NCBI GenBank assembly: GCA_944326455.1
Contig: CALVEA010000018.1
Span: 1 to 45,188, forward strand
DNA from: Candidatus Gastranaerophilales bacterium
Lineage (GTDB): Bacteria; Cyanobacteriota; Vampirovibrionia; Gastranaerophilales; Gastranaerophilaceae
Direction: 5' to 3'
DNA length: 45,188 bases
In this document: piece after piece, positions 39,592-45,188 of the stretch
Numbering within the stretch: the first letter of the stretch is position 1
How the letters are laid out: the number at the start of each line of letters is the position of its first letter
The notes under the pieces: generated by a model
What the model was told of the DNA's origin: nothing
Seen by the model: only the letters and a program-made list of their open reading frames with translations
The model's database searches: none
Position numbers and translations under genes: made by a program

Positions 39592-40746
39592 TTATAAACC
39601 TGTTTTTTGATCCAGTTTAAAGTAATCTACCATTCTATAAATTGAAGAGAGTTCGTCATAAAAATCATTTATAGAATCCGGATTTTCCAACGATTTTGCA
39701 AGCGAACCAATTTCAAATAGATTTTTTTTAGTTGATATTGCAATCATAATTTGGTCTTCGTAAAATGAGCATTTAGCTTTTTTTGCACCAAAGGCGGTTT
39801 TAAGATTTTGAAATCTTTCTATAAAAGCCGTTGTAAGAAGATATCTTGCTTCAACTTGGTCTGAAGAGTAAGCATTAAATTTATTACAAAAACGAGGGTC
39901 TTCAAGTTTAATTGACTCTAATTTTTCTTCATTTTTATTTCCTATTGAGCTTATAAATAGAAAAAGTAACAGAAAAAATATTACAAAAATCCAGTTTGTG
40001 ATATTTTTGAAATCAGCCATTAGGAATTGTATTAATGGATATGCAAGGCTTATAATAACAATCCAATATCTATTTTTTTTAGTTAAGTCTCCTTTTGTTG
40101 CGATAATTGTACGATTTTTTATTTCCTTGTTGGAGCGAAAACTTATAATTACACCTTTAAAGACGGATACACAAGTTCTGTTTTTACCGGAGCCGCTTAC
40201 ATACCACATCTCTGTTTCACAAATTTTAAATGCCACACCTTTATGGGAGCCTTCAAACTCGTCATCTGTATTCCTGCGGTTAAAATCTGCAAAAAGCCCA
40301 CAGGAAGATAAATCTGAATCAGAGATTATACCTTCGCCATTTTTCCACTCTACATCCCCGAAAACTTTTAGCAGCCTGGGAAGGCAGTCTGTTTTGATAG
40401 TTCTTGCAAAATCTTTTGTTATGTTTTTCCAATATATAGTATATAGTAAGCTGAATATCAAAATGATTGTAAGAAAAACGAGAAATATGTATAAAATAAA
40501 ATCTGATTTTGAAAATAAAGAGTGGATATAAGAATTTTTGTAAACAATAAAGTAACAAATCCCCAATAATATTAAAGAAATTACAAATGTAACTGTCTTA
40601 ATAGTTTTTATTTTTTTTCGCCTATATACTTCATAAGAACGGAAGATAGGGGCGATTTCTTTACTATAAATTTCATGAAATTTTATAGTTCTTTCAAGAT
40701 AGCTATTTTTTTTCAAATTTTTCATAGTTACAGATGAGTATAACAT
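39592..40746 (-). CDS. DUF3137-like membrane protein
   Basis: A 384-residue protein with four predicted membrane helices in two pairs: about 51-73 and 83-106 near the N-terminus, then about 226-245 and 248-268. Between the pairs is a soluble domain with CETEMWYVSGSGKNRTCVSV and VFKGVIISFRSNK, which matches the DUF3137 pattern. Function is unknown in all members I know. The ATG at 40746 has only a weak site. The ATG at 40725 is 11 nt downstream of a TATACT box and is equally likely. It is divergent from rbfA, with the two promoters 15-20 bp apart. Confidence 0.75.
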   Translation of the reverse strand: MLYSSVTMKNLKKNSYLERTIKFHEIYSKEIAPIFRSYEVYRRKKIKTIKTVTFVISLILLGICYFIVYKNSYIHSLFSKSDFILYIFLVFLTIILIFSLLYTIYWKNITKDFARTIKTDCLPRLLKVFGDVEWKNGEGIISDSDLSSCGLFADFNRRNTDDEFEGSHKGVAFKICETEMWYVSGSGKNRTCVSVFKGVIISFRSNKEIKNRTIIATKGDLTKKNRYWIVIISLAYPLIQFLMADFKNITNWIFVIFFLLLFLFISSIGNKNEEKLESIKLEDPRFCNKFNAYSSDQVEARYLLTTAFIERFQNLKTAFGAKKAKCSFYEDQIMIAISTKKNLFEIGSLAKSLENPDSINDFYDELSSIYRMVDYFKLDQKTGL

Positions 40747-40768
40747 ATTTCTTCGTCTATGTTATAAT
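40740..40768 (+). promoter_or_regulatory. Promoter of rbfA-truB
   Basis: ATAACA (40740-40745, 4 of 6), 17 nt, TATAAT (40763-40768) preceded by TGT, i.e. an extended -10. The leader is about 30 nt. Confidence 0.55.
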
Positions 40769-40804
40769 ATGTTCAGAGTATATTAGGATAAAGAGGGATT
40801 AACA

Positions 40805-41152
40805 ATGTCTTTAAGAAACGAACGTGTGCGAAAAGAGCTTATGAGAGATATTTCAGAGATTTTAAGACGTGAAGTCAGGGGTCTTGAAGGTGTTGTATCC
40901 GTTGTGGATGTGGAAGTTTCCCACGACAACTCTTTTGCAAAAGTTTTTTATAGTGTTCTGGGCTCTCCTGAACAAGTTGAAAAAGATAAAGAAATTATTG
41001 AAAAGAATACCGGTAAAGTGCGTTATGAAGTTGGGAAACGCATCCGCTTGAGAGTTACACCGGAAATTAAGTTTATCTTTAGTGACGGCTTAGAGCAAGG
41101 TTCCAGAGTTATTGACCTAATAGAAAAAATCTCCAAAGGTGAAATCAAGTAG
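40805..41152 (+). CDS. rbfA: Ribosome-binding factor A
   Basis: Needed for late 30S maturation and cold adaptation; it binds the 5' helix of 16S rRNA. The 115-residue product has the KH-like fold markers RNERVRKELMRDISEILRRE and VEVSHDNSFAKVFYSVLG, with the interrupted-helix Ala of the family at the VGKRIRLRVTPEI segment. Normal length. In many bacteria it lies after infB; here it leads rbfA-truB, with 51 bp between. Confidence 0.95.
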   Translation: MSLRNERVRKELMRDISEILRREVRGLEGVVSVVDVEVSHDNSFAKVFYSVLGSPEQVEKDKEIIEKNTGKVRYEVGKRIRLRVTPEIKFIFSDGLEQGSRVIDLIEKISKGEIK

Positions 41153-41203
41153 GGGTAAATATTTGGGGGTAAATTCCCGGATTAATATTTGGAGGTTGAA
41201 TCT

Positions 41204-42067
41204 TTGGAGGATAAACTTTTCGGGTGTATAAATATTTACAAACCAACCGGAATGACATCACACGATGTTGTTTCTGTTTTAAGGCGGCTTGTCGGAATAA
41301 AGCAAATCGGACATACAGGCACCCTTGATCCGTTTGCGGAAGGAGTATTGCTGGTCTGTATAGGAAAAGCCACCCGCCTTATTGAATATATGGCAGATGA
41401 TAAAGCTTATATAGGTACTGTTCAGTTGGGAAAAACAACAACTACCTACGATACGGAAGGAGAGGTTGTTAAAACTTCTGATAAAAAAGTTTCATTGGAA
41501 GAGATAAAAATAGCACTTGAAAATTTTAAAGGGGAAATTGAGCAGCTTCCGCCAAAATATTCTGCTATCAAGGTTAAGGGTAAAAAGCTCTATGAATATG
41601 CAAGAAAAGGTGAAGAAGTAGAAATTAAGCCGCGGAAAGTTACTATTAATGAACTTCGTATAGAAAATTTTGACCAGCAAAATCAAACTCTTGAACTTTA
41701 TATAAACTGCTCTAAAGGAACTTATATACGCTCAATAGCAAACGATTTGGGAGAAGTTTTAGGCACGGGAGGATATCTTACAAAACTTGTTAGAATTAAA
41801 GCCGGAAAATTCCGGGTTGAAGGCGCGGTTAAGCTTGATGATTTAAAGTCTGAAGAAGATGTTGAAAAAAATCTTATTTATCCTCTTGAGTATCTGGATT
41901 ATCCTAAATACGAATTGAATGAGGCAGAAAAAGAGAAAGTCTCGCATGGAATTTCTGTAGATACAAGTTTATCCGACGGTGTCTCAATTTTGACTTACAG
42001 TGGTAAAATAGCTGCAGTCTGTAAGATTCAAAATGGAAAATCAGTATTAGCAAAGGTTTTTATTTAA
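41204..42067 (+). CDS. truB: tRNA pseudouridine-55 synthase
   Basis: Isomerises U55 in the T-loop of tRNAs. The 287-residue product has the family start LFGCINIYKPTGMTSHDVV, the catalytic Asp in GHTGTLDPFAEGVLLVCIGK, the RNA-contact YKAYIG/T equivalents, and a C-terminal PUA-like part (about 230-287). I chose TTG at 41204: GGAGG sits 8 nt in front (41191-41195). The TTG at 41189 overlaps that site. Both give the same core. Confidence 0.93.
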   Translation: MEDKLFGCINIYKPTGMTSHDVVSVLRRLVGIKQIGHTGTLDPFAEGVLLVCIGKATRLIEYMADDKAYIGTVQLGKTTTTYDTEGEVVKTSDKKVSLEEIKIALENFKGEIEQLPPKYSAIKVKGKKLYEYARKGEEVEIKPRKVTINELRIENFDQQNQTLELYINCSKGTYIRSIANDLGEVLGTGGYLTKLVRIKAGKFRVEGAVKLDDLKSEEDVEKNLIYPLEYLDYPKYELNEAEKEKVSHGISVDTSLSDGVSILTYSGKIAAVCKIQNGKSVLAKVFI

Positions 42068-42092
42068 AAAATAATTAAAACATATATTCCTA

Positions 42093-42121
42093 TTGATGGA
42101 TTGTCCTAAATATGCTATAAT
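42093..42121 (+). promoter_or_regulatory. Promoter of the S1-domain gene
   Basis: TTGATG (42093-42098), 17 nt, TATAAT (42116-42121) preceded by TGC (extended -10). An in-frame ATG at 42093 is part of the -35, which supports the downstream start at 42156. Confidence 0.75.
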
Positions 42122-42155
42122 AAAGCCGTGTTTATTAGCAAATGGAGGATACGAA

Positions 42156-43226
42156 ATGGTTGAGAAGTATTCAGATTCTGATTTTGAGACCCTTTTAGCA
42201 AAGTATGATTATAATTTTAAGAGGGGTGATATTGTAAAGGGTGTGGTTTGTTCGTATGAATCTGATGGAGCTATAGTCGATATTGGAGCTAAATGTACAG
42301 CATTTGTTCCAAGCTATGAAGTATCTTCTGATAGAAAAGCAAAAGTTGAAGATGTCTTGGATAAAGGCAGTGAGTATGAATTTTTGATTACACAGGATAG
42401 TGATGAAAATGGGAAATTTACACTTTCATATAAGAAGGTTCATCTTGCACATACCTGGGAAGAACTTGCAAAGGTTAAAGAAGCTGATGAAACGATTTCA
42501 GTTACCATATCTCAGATTGTTAAAGGCGGTCTGATTGCTGATATTTCCGGTGTTCAAGGTTTTATCCCTCAAGGTCAGCTCTGTGCAAGAGAAACTATAT
42601 GTAATGTCGGTGATAAAATTGATGTGAAAATTTTGACATTAGACAAAGCTCAAAATAATTTAATTCTGTCTAACAGGAAAGTTTTTGAAACAAATATGGC
42701 TGAAACTCGTAAGAATGTATTTGCTCAGATTGAAGTCGGGCAGATTGTTAAAGGTGAAGTAGTCAGAATTACTGATTTTGGAGCATTTGTAAATATTGGC
42801 GGTGTTGATTGCCTGCTTCCGCTTTCTCAAATTTCCTGGAAATGGGTTGAGCATCCTACAGATTTGTTAAAAGTCGGGCAGGAAATCAATGTTGAGATTA
42901 TTGATGTTGATTATGACAAACAAAGAATCAGCTTAAGTCTTAAAAATACAGAACCTGATCCGTGGCTCAAGGCAGAAGAAGAATTGAAAGAAGGAGACAT
43001 AAAAGAAGGTGTAATCACCAGAATAAAAACATTTGGAGCTTTTGTTGAAGTTCTTCCGGGTGTAGAAGCGCTGCTGCCTCAATCAGCTCTTGCAGAATAT
43101 CAAAATCAGAACAATTGTATTTTGAAAAACGGAGACAAAATTAATACTAAGATTATTAAGTTTAATCCGAAAGATAAGCGTATTTCTTTAGGTTTGCCTA
43201 CGGATGATACTCCAGCTGCCGAATAA
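42156..43226 (+). CDS. S1-domain RNA-binding protein (ribosomal protein bS1-like)
   Basis: A 356-residue protein with four S1 domains (about 22-92, 108-173, 191-262, 276-348), each with the G-x-V-x(5)-G-A/G-F/I pattern (FKRGDIVKGVV, VSGVQGFIP, ITDFGAFVNIGGVD, IKTFGAFVEVLPGVE). This resembles the short bS1 of cyanobacteria and Gram-positives rather than the six-domain E. coli S1. It would bring mRNA to the 30S subunit, consistent with weak or absent Shine-Dalgarno sites in several genes here. GGAGG lies 6 nt before the ATG. It converges with maf, overlapping by 29 bp. Confidence 0.88.
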   Translation: MVEKYSDSDFETLLAKYDYNFKRGDIVKGVVCSYESDGAIVDIGAKCTAFVPSYEVSSDRKAKVEDVLDKGSEYEFLITQDSDENGKFTLSYKKVHLAHTWEELAKVKEADETISVTISQIVKGGLIADISGVQGFIPQGQLCARETICNVGDKIDVKILTLDKAQNNLILSNRKVFETNMAETRKNVFAQIEVGQIVKGEVVRITDFGAFVNIGGVDCLLPLSQISWKWVEHPTDLLKVGQEINVEIIDVDYDKQRISLSLKNTEPDPWLKAEEELKEGDIKEGVITRIKTFGAFVEVLPGVEALLPQSALAEYQNQNNCILKNGDKINTKIIKFNPKDKRISLGLPTDDTPAAE

Positions 43227-43773
43227 CAGATTTAACAGCTTCGGGGTCTAGTCCTACGATATTTTCAAAACTTCCTTCATACTTATCTAAAAAGTTTGGA
43301 GGAAGTTCTTGTATTCCGTAACTCCCGGCTTTGTCAAGCGGGTTAAAGTTATCTATATAATAGTGTATAAGTTCATCTGAAAGCTCTTTAAATCGTACAT
43401 AACTTGTAGTAGATAGAAGAGCTGCTCTGTTTATTTTTGTGTTAATTCCGCAAATTGAAGTTACCACAAAATGGGTTCTGCCGGAGAGAGATTTTAGCAT
43501 GTCAAAAGCTGCTTGCTTGTTTTCCGGTTTGCCTAAAATCTTATTATCCAGTACAACGACAGTATCAGCTCCGATAACCAATTTGTCATTATCAACCCTT
43601 CTTACTACATCAAGAGCTTTTTGGGTTGCTAAATCTTCAATAATTTCGTAGGAAAAAGAGTCAGTTTCTCTTTTTTCTTCATAGTTTGAAGGTATTACTT
43701 CAAATTCAAACCCGGCATCTGTCATTATTTGTTTTCTTCTTGGCGAATTTGAAGCAAGAATGAGTTTAACCAT
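43198..43773 (-). CDS. maf: Maf-like nucleotide pyrophosphatase
   Basis: Hydrolyses noncanonical or pyrimidine nucleoside triphosphates, house-cleaning of the pool. The 191-residue product begins with the family motif LILASNSPRRKQIM and shows the VIGADTVVVLDNKILGKP loop with the catalytic Asp. Further motifs are LSGRTHFVVTSI and AGSYGIQ near the C-terminus. It overlaps the upstream unknown gene by 8 bp (coupled) and the S1 gene's 3' end by 29 bp. Confidence 0.93.
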   Translation of the reverse strand: MVKLILASNSPRRKQIMTDAGFEFEVIPSNYEEKRETDSFSYEIIEDLATQKALDVVRRVDNDKLVIGADTVVVLDNKILGKPENKQAAFDMLKSLSGRTHFVVTSICGINTKINRAALLSTTSYVRFKELSDELIHYYIDNFNPLDKAGSYGIQELPPNFLDKYEGSFENIVGLDPEAVKSVIRQLEYHP

Positions 43774-44251
43774 TCAGATTCCTTTTTGCTTGTTCTATCA
43801 ATTCACTTCCTTTTTTTGTGAATCCTTGAAGAGTCACTCTGTTCTTTTTCACAAGACTTGAATTATAAAAATTGTCGTAGAAAAAATTAATATTTTGGTC
43901 AACTTTTCTCATAATTTTGTGCCAGCTTGTCAGGAAAGGTTTTTTCCAATCTGTTATTTCTCCTGTTGAATTGTCAATTACAAGAGTGGTTTTATTCATT
44001 TCCAACATGCTTTTACCAACCATTTGTTTTTCCGGCTGTACTCTTTCTGATAATAATCTTGAATCAACAAATTTTGAATGTCTGTTTTTGATAGCAGATG
44101 TTATTGTTGTTTCAAATGTGGTTTCTGTTTTTTCGGAAAGTGTTTCATTATTCATTCTTGTAAGCAGCATTCTTACTTTAAATAGCTGGTTTTTGTTAAG
44201 GGAATGTTTTTTTGCTTGAAAAGATACACTATTAATTTTTGGGACTTGCAT
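43766..44251 (-). CDS. Unknown protein between the radical SAM gene and maf
   Basis: A 161-residue basic, soluble protein (MQVPKINSVSFQAKKHSLNK...). The ATG at 44251 is favoured by AAGGAG 9 nt before it; the longer frame to 44314 lies inside the radical SAM gene. Predicted helical, Ser/Thr/Asn-rich in the middle. It sits in a three-gene unit, 19 bp after radical SAM and overlapping maf by 8 bp. The N-terminal INSVSFQAKK resembles INAFSPRAVFRGE of the gene at 19800. No family recognised. Confidence 0.65.
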   Translation of the reverse strand: MQVPKINSVSFQAKKHSLNKNQLFKVRMLLTRMNNETLSEKTETTFETTITSAIKNRHSKFVDSRLLSERVQPEKQMVGKSMLEMNKTTLVIDNSTGEITDWKKPFLTSWHKIMRKVDQNINFFYDNFYNSSLVKKNRVTLQGFTKKGSELIEQAKRNLNG

Positions 44252-44270
44252 TTTAAATAACTCCTTTATT

Positions 44271-44897
44271 TTAATACCCGTTTGGTATAAATTCTCTGTT
44301 GCGAAATTTTGCACCTAAGGATTTGGCTATCATTTCACAATTTTCAGTATTGATATTATGCTCTTTATCAAATCCGGTAACAACGCTTGCCGTAACTTTA
44401 ATACCGGCATCGGAACAAGCTTTTATGAACTTTTTAACCTCCTCATAGGCATTTTCTATTTTAGGGTTGCAAATTTCGTTGTACTCATCAGAATTATCCG
44501 AATTAAGACTAACTGATGCTTCGTCGAGCAAACCTTTAAATTCCTCCGCAACATTGGTTTTGTAGATAGCATTAGCGTGTCCGTTGGTATTTACCCGAAT
44601 TTTAATATCCGGATAATTTGTTCTTAGATATTTGCAAAAAGATTTCATCATGTCTTTTTTCAAAAAAGGTTCCCCGTATCCGCAGAATACTACATTTTTT
44701 GCAGAAGGAAATGTTTTAAACTGTTTAATGATATCTTCAAGAGTGTAGTTATCATCATGCCACATTTCGGCACCGCAAACATCATCTTTTTGGCATCTCA
44801 GACAAAATACGCAAGAATTCGTACAGGCATTTGTAAGGTTTACATAGACTGTTTCAGGATTTTTGTCATTATTTATCGAATAAACTAAGGTATACAT
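44271..44897 (-). CDS. Radical SAM protein, TatD-associated family
   Basis: A 208-residue protein from the ATG at 44897. The [4Fe-4S] motif CTNSCVFC is at about 24-31, preceded by VYVNLTNA and followed by VVFCGYGEPFLKKDM, IRVNTNGHANA, EASVSLNSDNSDEYNEICNP and the C-terminal KFRNREFIPNGY, all typical of the radical SAM proteins encoded next to TatD nucleases. No tatD gene is in the window; it could lie beyond the right border. Chemistry and substrate are unknown in the family. The first of three coupled genes, with maf last. The -10 TATAAT ends 6 nt before this ATG. Confidence 0.85.
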   Translation of the reverse strand: MYTLVYSINNDKNPETVYVNLTNACTNSCVFCLRCQKDDVCGAEMWHDDNYTLEDIIKQFKTFPSAKNVVFCGYGEPFLKKDMMKSFCKYLRTNYPDIKIRVNTNGHANAIYKTNVAEEFKGLLDEASVSLNSDNSDEYNEICNPKIENAYEEVKKFIKACSDAGIKVTASVVTGFDKEHNINTENCEMIAKSLGAKFRNREFIPNGY

Positions 44898-44903
44898 AAA
44901 ATA

Positions 44904-44909
44904 ATTATA
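44904..44909 (-). promoter_or_regulatory. -10 element giving a leaderless radical SAM transcript
   Basis: TATAAT on the minus strand with exactly 6 nt (TATTTT) to the ATG at 44897. No clear -35 is seen 17 nt upstream. The -10 runs into the palindrome at 44906-44948, so an activator or alternative mode is possible. Confidence 0.55.
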
Positions 44910-44948
44910 CATCAAAGAAAATGAGGCAATCATTTTCTTTGATGTATA
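44906..44948. repeat. 19-bp perfect inverted repeat over the radical SAM promoter
   Basis: Arms TATACATCAAAGAAAATGA and exact complement around the loop GGCAA. It starts in the -10 box and covers the spacer and -35 region, so it could be an operator; the alternative is a terminator for whatever lies upstream. Unrelated to the other repeat families here. Confidence 0.7.
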
Positions 44949-45109
44949 CAACTTTTTACATAAAATGGGGTATAAATAATATACCCTTCTTCGGGAGCAT
45001 AGAGAAATGCGAGAGGGAAGAAGCTGTACTTGAGTTAATGCGAAAGTTGCAGCTTTGGAACAATATTCGGCATCTGATGTCTGTTCCGGAACTAATTTTT
45101 AATTTTAAG

Positions 45110-45188
45110 CATGTGTATTTCTTTCTCTTTGTTGCGAAGCAAAGAGAAAGAAATACACACAAAGAAAGAGAAACCCGCGCTGTTGCAT
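45110..45188 (+). repeat. GNRA-hairpin repeat, copy 3, at the window end
   Basis: CATGTGTATTTC... with stem 45113-45131 / 45140-45158 and the GCGA loop, then CACAAAGAAAGAGAAACCCGC as in the copies at 29785 and 30131. After that the sequence differs (GCTGTTGCAT against ATTGCTGAAT). The window stops within the repeat. The 150 bp between it and the palindrome at 44906 show no gene. Confidence 0.75.

Noticed and set aside
1..45188. tRNA or rRNA genes
   Set aside because: I looked through the intergenic stretches for T-loop and acceptor-stem patterns and saw none; a profile search could still find one.

Overview
The window (45,188 bp, AT-rich, standard code with ATG/GTG/TTG starts) looks like chromosome of a flagellated, non-photosynthetic relative of the cyanobacteria, i.e. 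the Vampirovibrionia/Melainabacteria (Gastranaerophilales-like) lineage. This is inference. It rests on a yggS-sepF pair as in cyanobacteria, rpmI-rplT without infC in front, cyanobacteria-like GlgC and ClpC, and flagellar genes beside many lineage-restricted small proteins. Both window ends lie in dispersed repeats, so it may be a whole contig broken at repeats.

Layout. 1-700: repeat-rich intergenic DNA. 700-4,700: a glycine-zipper protein (-), glgC (-), and two unknown + genes, one behind a full-consensus flagellar sigma-28 promoter. 4,700-13,510: one long minus-strand run, read in transcription order as smc, three overlapping ORF6N-domain paralogues, scpA, scpB, a metzincin/TPR protein, then rpmI-rplT behind their own promoter and structured leader. 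The whole SMC-ScpAB condensin is therefore in one cluster with an ORF6N triplet inside it. 13,510-14,140: a repeat block. 14,140-16,520: an exported TreS-like GH13 enzyme and an NPF-repeat small protein. 16,700-25,710: two parallel flagellar modules (fliJ-fliK-rod/hook and fliJ-fliK-flgD-flgE) separated by a 650-bp decayed repeat region and three unknown genes. 25,970-29,730: yggS, sepF, a UbiA-like prenyltransferase and a DegT sugar aminotransferase. 29,740-30,345: a non-coding hairpin-rich element with two 123-bp direct repeats. 30,400-36,860: a degenerate GGDEF protein; then (-) HD-GYP, pheT, an SH3-like exported protein and a TonB-C/TPR protein; then an HdeD-like membrane protein. 37,000-43,230: clpC, a DUF3137-like protein (-), rbfA, truB and an S1-domain protein. 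43,200-44,900: (-) a TatD-associated radical SAM protein, an unknown protein and maf. The end holds a third copy of the GNRA-hairpin repeat.

The most unusual signals are these. (1) Each ORF6N paralogue carries an in-frame, near-perfect palindrome at the same codon register; the arms differ between copies but change together, and one copy has a second, chimeric palindrome. (2) Four genes have a -10 hexamer ending exactly 6 nt before the ATG, implying leaderless mRNAs. (3) A perfect sigma-28 promoter precedes an unknown 137-residue protein. (4) Several intergenic repeat families consist of hairpins with compensating changes.
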